Both the position numbers and the translations under genes were made by a program. A DNA stretch of 64,000 nucleotides, taken from NCBI RefSeq assembly GCF_029892155.1, contig NZ_JARZAG010000032.1, positions 21,670-85,669 of the forward strand, given 5' to 3'. The notes beneath the pieces were generated by a model. It was not told where the DNA came from. It did no database searches and saw nothing but the letters and a program-made list of their open reading frames with translations. This document shows, piece by piece, positions 57,051 to 64,000 of the stretch. This stretch comes from Kitasatospora sp. GAS204B. Lineage in GTDB: Bacteria; Actinomycetota; Actinomycetes; Streptomycetales; Streptomycetaceae. The stretch's first letter is position 1, and the number at the start of each line of letters is the position of its first letter.

Positions 57051-59351
57051 TCAGCAGGTGAAGCGCGCGTTCGCCCAGTCCGCGATGTTCCCGCCCGACC
57101 AGAAGCCGTCCACCGGCGTGACCACCAGCCGGATCTGGTGCTGCCCGGCCAGCGGCACGTGGACCGGCACCGGCGCGTCCCCGGGCCGCAGCGTGGGTGA
57201 GGACCAGAGCGGGAGCTGATCGTCGCCGGTGACGGTGAAGCGCACGGCGCCCGGTGCGATCGTCAGATCGTCCAGCCCGGCCACGCCGTCGTAGGCGGTG
57301 CAGGACCGGTTGAGGTCGATCGCGACCGTCGACGGGGCGTGCACGCTGACCCCGCGGGAGTAGGACGCGCCGCCCAGCCAGAGGTTCTGGCGCTGGAGCA
57401 GCCAGCCGCTGCTGTCCCGGCGGCTGATCGTCGGGCCCGGCGGCGGAACCCGGTCCGAGCCCTTGCTGAACGGGAGTTCGTCGATCCAGTAGCTGATCGG
57501 CGGGACCACGGGGGTGGGCAGCACGCTCGGCACCGGGGGGAGCGTGGGCGTCGGGACCACCGGAGTGGGGATCGGCGGCAGGCTCGGGGTCGGCACCGGG
57601 GGCGGGGTGGGGAGCGGCGGGGGCGGTGTCGCCGAGGGGATCGCCCGTGGGGTCGGTGAGGGCTTCGGGGCGGGCTTCGGCGCCGGGACGTGCCTGGGCG
57701 GCGGCGGGGGCGGCGTGGGCGTCGGGGTGGGCGACTGCGGGGTCGGGGTGGGCGCGGCCGGGGGTGGGGGAGTCGGGCGGGCCGGGGCGCTGGGGCTGGG
57801 CAGCGGCGCGGCGGCGGGGGGCGCCTGGGCGGGGGAACCGGTCAGCGCGTAGGCGACGGCGGCGACGGTGGCCACCGCCACGGCGGCCGCGATGCCCGCC
57901 TTGGCGGCGGTGCCGAGGCCCTCGCCGGCGGCAGCGGCGGCGCCACCGGACGAACCACCGCCGGCCGCGCCCGCTCCGGCCGCGCCGGTGCCCGCTGCTG
58001 CTCCCGCCGTGCTCGCTCCCGCTGTGGCCGCTCCCGCTGTGGTTGCGCCCGCGCCGGCCGCGCCTGCCGTCGTGCCCGCGGCGGCGGTCGCCACCGCGCC
58101 GCTCGTCGCCGTGCCGCTGCTCGCGGCCGCCACGCCGCCCGCCGCGGCCCCGCCGGCCACCGCGCCGGCGCCCAGCGCCGCCGCGATCGCCGTGAAGGTG
58201 CCCGCGCCGACCCAGACCAGCACGCCGCCGGGCAGCACCAGCCGCAGCGCGTGGTTGACCTCGACCAGCTCCAGCAGCGCGGCGGTGCACCGCTCGCACC
58301 CGCGCAGGTGGTCGCCGACCTCGGTGCCGGCCCGCTTGCGCAGCGCGCCACGGGCGTACAGGCCGAGCCGGTTGGCGTACTCCTCGCAGCCCTGCGGCTG
58401 GCTGCCGGAGACGTGTGCCTGAAGGAAGCCGGCCGCCAGCCGGGAGCGGGCCCGGTGCGCCTGCACGGCGGTGGCGTTGGCGGTCTTGCCGAGCAGCACG
58501 GCCACCGTCTTCGGGGACTCCCGCTCGACCACGGTGTGCCAGAGCAGCACCCGGTCGTCCTCGGGCAGTTCGGTGAAGGCCTGCATCACCATGCGCTGGT
58601 CGGCCAGCGCCATCGCCCAGGCGTCGGCACCCGGGTCGGCCAGGTCGAACTCGATCGAGGTGGCGGCGGTGGACTGGCTGAAGCTGCCGAAGTCGTCGAC
58701 CAGTTGTTCCCGACGCTCGCCGCGCATCCAGCCGGCGGCGATGTTGCGGACCGCGGTCAGCAGGTAGGCGCGGACCGCGAACTCCGGTCCCTTGCCCGCC
58801 TTCAGCGCCTGGAAGGTGCGGGCGAAGACCTCACCGGCCAGGTCCTCTGCGGTGAAGCTGTCCCGGCAGCAGCTGCGCGCGTAGCGGCGCACCGGCTCGG
58901 CGTGCCGACGGTAGATCTCCTCGTACGCGCTGTCGTCGCCCGCCCGCACCAGAGCCGTCAGCTCGGCGTCGGAGGGCGGGCGCTCGCCGTCCACCGGGTC
59001 GGCGGGGGGCGGCACCAGGCCCAGCGGAGTCTCGAATTCCGGATCGTCGTCGAGGTCGCCGTGCGGACCGGAGGCCTCGCCGAGATGCGCCACGAACGCT
59101 TCCGGGGTCACGCCGCCCTGGCCGGCGACGGCCTGTCCGGGGACCCGGCCGCTGATCGGCGGGCCGCTCGGGGCACTCGTGCCGGTCGGGCCGCTCGGGC
59201 CGCTCGGGGGTGTGTCCGCGCGGTCGGGCGAGTCGGTGAGCGATTCGCGGGAGGGCGCGCCCGCCTGGCCCGGCACCTGGCCGGTCGCGGGCTCCGCGCC
59301 GGGCTCGGTGCCGTGTTCGGCGCCGCGCTCGTTCTGCTCGTCGGCGGTCAT
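57051..59351 (-). CDS. ECF sigma factor fused to anti-sigma zinc domain, membrane helix and NPCBM-like domain, 766 aa
   Basis: Sigma region 2 spans about 130-215 (YEEIYRRHAEPVRRYARSC, DLAGEVFARTFQALKAG) and region 4 about 245-310 (FTELPEDDRVLLWHTVVERE, ATAVQAHRARSRLAAGF). Next comes a ZAS-type site (CEEYANRLGLYARGAL, then HLRGCERC) near 320-350 and a membrane helix (LVLPGGVLVWVGAGTFTAIA) near 367-390. An Ala-rich and a Pro-rich linker end in an NPCBM-like domain (ISYWIDELPFSKGSDRVPPP, GASYSRGVSVHAPSTVAIDL) from about 605. This is a self-tethered sigma factor that could sense extracellular glycans. Similar fusions are known in ECF groups with C-terminal extensions. Confidence 0.82.
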   Translation of the reverse strand: MTADEQNERGAEHGTEPGAEPATGQVPGQAGAPSRESLTDSPDRADTPPSGPSGPTGTSAPSGPPISGRVPGQAVAGQGGVTPEAFVAHLGEASGPHGDLDDDPEFETPLGLVPPPADPVDGERPPSDAELTALVRAGDDSAYEEIYRRHAEPVRRYARSCCRDSFTAEDLAGEVFARTFQALKAGKGPEFAVRAYLLTAVRNIAAGWMRGERREQLVDDFGSFSQSTAATSIEFDLADPGADAWAMALADQRMVMQAFTELPEDDRVLLWHTVVERESPKTVAVLLGKTANATAVQAHRARSRLAAGFLQAHVSGSQPQGCEEYANRLGLYARGALRKRAGTEVGDHLRGCERCTAALLELVEVNHALRLVLPGGVLVWVGAGTFTAIAAALGAGAVAGGAAAGGVAAASSGTATSGAVATAAAGTTAGAAGAGATTAGAATAGASTAGAAAGTGAAGAGAAGGGSSGGAAAAAGEGLGTAAKAGIAAAVAVATVAAVAYALTGSPAQAPPAAAPLPSPSAPARPTPPPPAAPTPTPQSPTPTPTPPPPPPRHVPAPKPAPKPSPTPRAIPSATPPPPLPTPPPVPTPSLPPIPTPVVPTPTLPPVPSVLPTPVVPPISYWIDELPFSKGSDRVPPPGPTISRRDSSGWLLQRQNLWLGGASYSRGVSVHAPSTVAIDLNRSCTAYDGVAGLDDLTIAPGAVRFTVTGDDQLPLWSSPTLRPGDAPVPVHVPLAGQHQIRLVVTPVDGFWSGGNIADWANARFTC

Positions 59352-59697
59352 CGGCCCGCTCCGTCCGCGGCGCGGGCCGCAGTCGGCACTGGAGTCGGCA
59401 CTGGAGTCGGCAGCGAAGCCGGCACCGGGGGCGCACAGTGCTGACAGGCGTGCTGCAGTGCGCCATCGCCTGCTCCGGCGTGCGCGGCGGTCACGGCACC
59501 GCGAACGGTGCGCACCGGGACATTGGCTCCAACCACGGCCAAAGAATGGCATAGCGGTGGGTGCACCGGAAGTCGTGGACCGCTCGACCCACTCTTCCGG
59601 GGAAGCGTCCGAGGTCCGCTTCCCCCGCTCCGGCGCAGCCAGTTGACGCCAGGTTGACGGCTGCCGCCGGATTGACGGTCGACCGCCCCCGGCCGCC
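59352..59697. other. 346-nt gap with short tandem repeats
   Basis: No gene is supported. Near 59388-59440 the unit GGAGTCGGCACT recurs two to three times with drift, in the likely leader of the sigma factor gene. The TetR stop lies on the other side. No clear terminator is seen. Confidence 0.4.
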
Positions 59698-60516
59698 TCA
59701 CGCGGCGCGCAGGCCGTCCAGCAGGATCCGCAGCAGTCGCTCGGACGGCTCCGCCCCCTGGCCGGCCGCCGCCGCGCCGCGCCCGATCGACGGTGGCACC
59801 GCCGCCGTCAGCACCAGCACGATCTCCGAGACCGTGACCCCGGCCCGCAGTTCACCGGCCGCCGCCGCCCGGGCCACCAGCGCGGCGAGTAACTGCAGCA
59901 GCAGCCGCGGGTCGGCGTCCGGCACCCCGGTCGCGGCGGCCGGTTCGACCGGCTGGCCGCCCGCCCAGCTCCCCGTCCCTGCCCCGGTGTCCGCGGGCAG
60001 CCGCTGCTCGGGCACCCGGGCCAGCTCCTCGGCGTAGCCGAAGGCCTCCGGGGGCAGCAGCCGCCCGGCCCCGGTGCCCACCGCGGTGGCCAGGTAGCCC
60101 GCCAGTGCCTCCCAGGGCCGGGCCGACCCGTACAGCGCCTCCCGGGCCCGCGCGGTCAGCCAGGCCACCTCCTCGGCGGCGATCCGCTGGACCAGCACCT
60201 CCTTGCTCGGGAAGCGCCGGTAGACCGTGCCGACGCCGACCCCGGCCCGTCGCGCCACCTCCTCCATCGGCGCGTCGTAACCGAGTTCGCCGAACACCTC
60301 GCGGGCCGCGCGCAACACGCTCTCCAGGTTGCGTCGCGCGTCGACGCGCAGCCGTGGCCCGCCCGTCCGCCGTTCCGACACCGGTGCCGACGGCACCTGG
60401 CCGGCCACGGGTCGGTGCGGGACGGACAGCGGTGCCCGCTGTTCCGGCACGGTGCTGGCACTCGTGCCCAGCTGCGGCACAGCCGGTTCGCCCAGCAGGT
60501 GATCCTGATCGTTCAA
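59698..60516 (-). CDS. TetR-family regulator, 272 aa
   Basis: TTG at 60516 has GGGGGAGG 9 nt upstream and is preferred to longer frames. A Pro/Ser-rich tail of about 65 residues comes first. The HTH follows (VDARRNLESVLRAAREVFGE, EEVARRAGVGVGTVYRRFPS). The ligand domain (AWLTARAREALYGSARPWEA to ILLDGLRAA) has a Pro/Ala-rich loop. The unusual N-terminal extension may carry a regulatory function. Divergent from the NADH dehydrogenase gene, it may control that gene. Confidence 0.8.
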   Translation of the reverse strand: MNDQDHLLGEPAVPQLGTSASTVPEQRAPLSVPHRPVAGQVPSAPVSERRTGGPRLRVDARRNLESVLRAAREVFGELGYDAPMEEVARRAGVGVGTVYRRFPSKEVLVQRIAAEEVAWLTARAREALYGSARPWEALAGYLATAVGTGAGRLLPPEAFGYAEELARVPEQRLPADTGAGTGSWAGGQPVEPAAATGVPDADPRLLLQLLAALVARAAAAGELRAGVTVSEIVLVLTAAVPPSIGRGAAAAGQGAEPSERLLRILLDGLRAA

Positions 60517-60896
60517 TCCCAACCCTCCCCCGGAGGAGCCCTGTCCGGGCTCTCGTGCGAAGTCGTCGCAGCCGTCCGTGACCTGCACGGGTCCAGCCCC
60601 AGCCCCCCCGGCCCCCCGGCGCCCGCGTGGTCGCCTGCGCGACGCGCGGGATGGCTCATCTCCCGCACGGGCGAAGGATCATCCGCGGACTACCCTTCCC
60701 CGTTTCAGGCTCGGGCAGTCGGGCTGGTCGGCCAACGGTAAATCAGGCCGTAATGGATTCACCACCCGGGGTGACGGCTTTTCGGGCGCGCCCTCCCGTG
60801 CACCACCCCCGCACCACCCCGCCCGGGAGAACCCGTGAACCCCACCCGAATCCGGTACGCACTGTGGACAAGAGGCCCCTCGGCAGGGCGTCATGG
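60517..60896. other. 380-nt divergent promoter region
   Basis: It separates the TetR gene and the NADH dehydrogenase gene. Short inverted repeats such as TCTCCCGCACGG are seen, but nothing clearly stands out. Alternative GTG or TTG starts of the dehydrogenase lie at its right end. Confidence 0.35.
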
Positions 60897-62276
60897 TTGC
60901 GTGAACCAGGTCACACCGATTCGAGCGGGGGTGGCACCATCCGGATCCTGATCGTGGGCGGCGGTTGCGCGGGGCTGACCACGGCCCATCGGCTCCAGCG
61001 GGAACTCCAGGCGGAGTTGCGGGCCGGGCGCGCGGAAATCACCGTGGTTGAAGCCGCACCCTACCTGACGTACCGTCCGCTGCTGGCCGAGGTGGCGGCC
61101 GGTTCGATCGATCCTCGGCACGTCGTGGTGCCGCTGCGCCGCGCCCTGGCGGACTGCCGGGTGCTCACCGCCCGGATCACCCGGATCGATCACGCCCGCC
61201 GACTCGCCTGGCTGGCCCCGAGCGGCGGCGTGGAAGCCGAACTGGCGTACGACGAACTGATTCTGACGGCGGGTTCGGTCTCCCGAACCCGGCCGATCCC
61301 CGGCCTGGCCGAGCACGGCCTCGGCTTCGAGACGGTCGGCGAGGCGGTCTCGCTGCGCAACCACGTGCTCGACCAGCTCGACCTGGCCTGCTCCACCCGT
61401 GACCCCGAACTCCGCGACGCCGCGTTGACCTTCGTCTTCGTCGGCGGCGGGTACGGCGGTGTCGGGGCGCTCGCCGAGCTGGAGGACATGGCCCGGCAGG
61501 CGCTGCGCGGCTACCCCAACATCCAGCCGGGCGACCTGCGCTGGGTGCTGGTCGAGGCCGGCGACCGGATCCTCACCGAGGCGGACCCCGCGCTCGCCGA
61601 GCACGCCCTGGCCCAACTGCGCGACCGGAACGTGGACATCCGGCTCGGGACCACCCTGGAGTCCGCCCAGCACCGGGTGATGGCGCTGTCGGACGGCAGC
61701 CGCTTCGCGGCCCGCACCCTGGTCTGGACGGCCGGGGTGCGCCCCGCCCCGGTGCTCGCCGCCACCGATCTGCCGCTCGACGAGGACGGCCGGGTTCGCT
61801 GCCTGGGCACCCTGCAGGTGGCCGACGCCGACGGGCGGGTGCTGCCCGGCGCCTGGTCGGCCGGCGACTGCGCGGCGGTCCCCGCGCCGGGGGTCGGGCT
61901 CGAAGGGGCTGGGTGTCCGCCCAACGCGTGGCACGCGCTGGCCCAGGGCGAGTTGCTGGCCGAGAACCTGCTCGCGGCGGCCGCCGGGCGGCCACCACGC
62001 CCGTACCGGCCCGAACAGACCTACGCCTCCGCCTCGCTCGGCCTGCGCCGCGCGGTGGCCCACACCCGCAAGGGCAGCCTGACCGGCCGCCGCGCCTGGT
62101 TGCTGCACCGGGCCCGCACGCTGCGCGGCCTGCCCAGCCCCGAGCGCCGGGTGCGGGTGCTGGCCGACTGGGTGCTCGGCGGTCTGTTCGCGCGCGAGGC
62201 GGTGTCGCTGGCCTCGGTGGAACACCCGCGCGCGGAGTTCGAGGCGGCGGCCTGCACCCCCGCGGAGGAGGGCTGA
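60897..62276 (+). CDS. Type II NADH dehydrogenase (NDH-2) family flavoprotein, 459 aa
   Basis: FAD motif ILIVGGGCAGLTTAHRL near residue 15 and the NADH motif VFVGGGYGGVGALAELEDM near 180. YLTYRPLLAEVAAGSIDP near 55 and ARTLVWTAGVRP near 280 are typical of NDH-2, as is the C-terminal FAD contact GAWSAGDCAAVPAPG near 325. TTG at 60897 is chosen since about ten residues precede ILIVGGG; GTG at 60864 is an alternative. It passes electrons from NADH to menaquinone without pumping protons. Divergent from a TetR gene. Confidence 0.85.
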   Translation: MREPGHTDSSGGGTIRILIVGGGCAGLTTAHRLQRELQAELRAGRAEITVVEAAPYLTYRPLLAEVAAGSIDPRHVVVPLRRALADCRVLTARITRIDHARRLAWLAPSGGVEAELAYDELILTAGSVSRTRPIPGLAEHGLGFETVGEAVSLRNHVLDQLDLACSTRDPELRDAALTFVFVGGGYGGVGALAELEDMARQALRGYPNIQPGDLRWVLVEAGDRILTEADPALAEHALAQLRDRNVDIRLGTTLESAQHRVMALSDGSRFAARTLVWTAGVRPAPVLAATDLPLDEDGRVRCLGTLQVADADGRVLPGAWSAGDCAAVPAPGVGLEGAGCPPNAWHALAQGELLAENLLAAAAGRPPRPYRPEQTYASASLGLRRAVAHTRKGSLTGRRAWLLHRARTLRGLPSPERRVRVLADWVLGGLFAREAVSLASVEHPRAEFEAAACTPAEEG

Positions 62277-62448
62277 CCGTGGGCTGACCGGCGGCCGCGC
62301 GACGGGCCGTACAACACGACCAACACACGTACGACTTCCGGAACGACACCTTCACCTGACAGGATCTGCGTGACAGCCCGTCACGGCCAGTGCAAACATA
62401 AGTACGAACTGTGACGACAATCCGGGATCCGAGGAAAGCGACAGACGG

Positions 62449-63819
62449 TTGAACCTCATGCGCTGGAGTGCGCGGCTCACCGGGGCCCCGTGGCGTGTCG
62501 CCGCCCCCGCGCCGGACGACCCGGTCGCGCTGCCCGGTCCGCGCGACCCGCTGGGCAGTGCGGTCGGCCTGCTCGGCCCCGACCAGCTGCTCGACCTGCA
62601 CGAGCTGTACGACCTGCGCGACGTGCTGGGCCGGCTGCCGGCCCCCGTCGTCGTCACCTACGGCTCCCGCCACCGCCTCGGATACGCCAACGACGCCTAC
62701 CGCGAGCTCTTCGGCAGCCGCACTCCCGGCCAGCCCGCCGAGGAGGCGATGCCCGAGCTCGCCGAACTCGGCCTGCTCCCGCTGCTCGACCAGGTGCTGC
62801 GCAGCGGCCGTGGGCGCAGCGTGAAGGCGCGCAGCATCGCCGACCCGGCGGCCGGCCCGCCGGGCGTGATCGGCCGGACCCGCTGCTTCAACGTCTCCTG
62901 CGTCCCGCTGCGCTCCACCGAACGCACCGCGGCCACCCGCGACGGCCAGCCGCCCCCCGCCGTCGGGGTGCTGATCTACGCCGCCGAGGTCACCGACCAG
63001 GTCGCGGTGGCCGCCCGGCTGCGCGAATCCGAGCGGCGCCAGCGCGAGGCGGCTGTCACGCTGCAGCGCAGCCTGCTGCCGCAGAAGCTCGAACAACCCG
63101 CCGAGCTGCGGGTCGCCGCCACCTACCAGCCCGGCGGCGCCGACGCGGCGGTCGGCGGCGACTGGTACGACGTGATCCCGCTGACCGGCGACCGCACCGC
63201 GCTGGTGATCGGCGATGTGATGGGCCGCGGCCTGCGGGCGGCGGCGGTGATGGGCCAGCTGCGCACCGCCGTGCGCGCCTATGCCCGGCTCGACCTGCCC
63301 CCGCACCAGGTGATGGGCCTGCTCGACGGCATCGCCATGGAGATCGACGCCAACCAGATCGCCACCTGCGTCTACGCCGTCTACGACCCGCCCCGAGACC
63401 CCGTCCCGGGCCACCCCCAAGCCGGCATGCTCACCTACGCGTCGGCCGGCCACCTCCCGCTGATGCTGCGCGGCCCCGACGGCACCGTGCTGCAGGGCGA
63501 GCAGCAGAACGGCCCGCCGTTGGGCACCGGCGGCGGCTCGCACAGTTCCCACTCGTTGCGCCTGCTGCCCGGCACCACCGGCGTCCTCTACACCGACGGC
63601 TTGGTCGAACGCCGCGACCAGGACATCGACGAGGGCCTCGGCCTGCTCGCCCGCACCCTGGCCGGCGCGATCGGCTCTCCCGACGTGGTCTGCGCCCGCC
63701 TGCTACGGGCGATGGGCGTCACGGCGGAGCACGACGATGACGTGGCGGTGCTGGCGTTCCAGCTGCCGCATCAGGCGGCCGGCGCAACCGGGGTTGACTC
63801 GTCGCCCACAGAGGTCTAG
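62449..63819 (+). CDS. PAS-PP2C (SpoIIE-type) phosphatase, 456 aa
   Basis: A PAS-like domain (about 50-180: VVTYGSRHRLGYANDAYREL, VGVLIYAAEVTDQVAVAARL) is followed by a coiled linker and a SpoIIE-type PP2C domain with LQRSLLPQKLEQPAELRVA, VGGDWYDVIPL near 240, VIGDVMGRGLRAAAVMGQLR near 257 and HDDDVAVLAFQL at the end. The acidic metal ligands D in VGGDW and IGDVMG and the C-terminal DDD are kept. It would dephosphorylate an anti-anti-sigma protein. TTG at 62449 is taken; ATG at 62458 is possible. Confidence 0.88.
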   Translation: MNLMRWSARLTGAPWRVAAPAPDDPVALPGPRDPLGSAVGLLGPDQLLDLHELYDLRDVLGRLPAPVVVTYGSRHRLGYANDAYRELFGSRTPGQPAEEAMPELAELGLLPLLDQVLRSGRGRSVKARSIADPAAGPPGVIGRTRCFNVSCVPLRSTERTAATRDGQPPPAVGVLIYAAEVTDQVAVAARLRESERRQREAAVTLQRSLLPQKLEQPAELRVAATYQPGGADAAVGGDWYDVIPLTGDRTALVIGDVMGRGLRAAAVMGQLRTAVRAYARLDLPPHQVMGLLDGIAMEIDANQIATCVYAVYDPPRDPVPGHPQAGMLTYASAGHLPLMLRGPDGTVLQGEQQNGPPLGTGGGSHSSHSLRLLPGTTGVLYTDGLVERRDQDIDEGLGLLARTLAGAIGSPDVVCARLLRAMGVTAEHDDDVAVLAFQLPHQAAGATGVDSSPTEV

Positions 63820-64000
63820 TGTTCTTCGAGCTGCCTGTCAGGGAGCACCGGACGTTCACTTCGATACGGACGGTCCCGAGTGCAGCCACTCTCTGAAACA
63901 CCACTCTCGGCAAGATCGTCGATCGCTGACGTGTCGCTTTTTGCGCCTTACAGCGATGGGCTTGTTTTGCCGTGCCGGTAATTCGGTGAGTGCGGCCGGA
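63820..64000 (+). other. End of window, intergenic
   Basis: No gene is clearly supported. A 16-codon frame from GTG near 63932 lacks a ribosome site. A GTG with GTGAGTGCGGCC near 63986 could start the next gene but is cut by the window edge. Confidence 0.3.

Overview
The window is very GC-rich chromosomal DNA of a streptomycete-type actinomycete (Streptomyces or Kitasatospora). The grounds are GTG/TTG starts, 4-nt stop/start overlaps (ATGA/GTGA), leaderless promoters with a TANNNT -10 box, a c-di-AMP (ydaO-type) riboswitch before an M23 gene, XRE-DUF5753/DUF397 pairs, an NsdA-like TPR regulator and a CCA-less initiator tRNA gene.

1-11557 is the right part of an integrated mobile element; its left end lies outside the window. 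It carries a leftward replication operon (excisionase-like proteins, small proteins, prim-pol, P4/D5 superfamily 3 helicase), a divergent XRE regulator plus tyrosine integrase, and a second tyrosine recombinase. It ends in a 3' tRNA-Lys(UUU) copy at 11510-11557, read as the right attachment site. An IS30-family element (10053-11336) has landed between the integrase and that site.

11721-44236 is mostly chromosomal backbone. It holds a secreted beta-propeller-like protein, a 3-hydroxyisobutyryl-CoA hydrolase, a ParB-like regulator behind phased repeats, a HAD phosphomutase with a GH65 phosphorylase, PoxB, an XRE-cupin/DUF6126/AhpD-like cluster, a two-component system, TetR with a hydrolase, and a riboswitch-controlled M23-like protein whose zinc ligands are lost. 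It continues with mirror-image leaderless promoters, a secreted TNT-domain protein, a lipoprotein, tRNA-fMet, PrsW, TrmB and LhgO. A Ro60/TROVE protein follows, preceded by two tandem Y RNAs with a permuted tRNA-like module. Then come an NsdA-like regulator, an asparagine-synthase/lasso-cyclase-like protein with a degenerate active site, and a universal stress protein. Next to the lipoprotein gene a promoter, an exceptionally long Shine-Dalgarno sequence, a 12-codon ORF and a three-stem RNA form an unannotated small locus.

44292-52195 is a polymorphic-toxin island: two Rhs-tip toxin/immunity cassettes built on a direct repeat, a 5'-truncated Rhs core, ankyrin and SseB-like proteins, a type VII-type ADP-ribosyltransferase toxin with its WXG-like partner, and three tandem DUF397 genes under an XRE regulator. 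Lower GC in 44.3-46.7 kb points to transfer.

53151-64000 holds a three-gene operon of tiny unknown proteins, an orphan Cas3-like helicase-HD protein without other cas genes or an array, a FrnE-like DsbA protein, an ECF sigma factor fused to an anti-sigma zinc domain, a membrane segment and an NPCBM-like domain, a TetR regulator, a type II NADH dehydrogenase and a PAS-PP2C phosphatase. All functions are read by eye; no database search was run.
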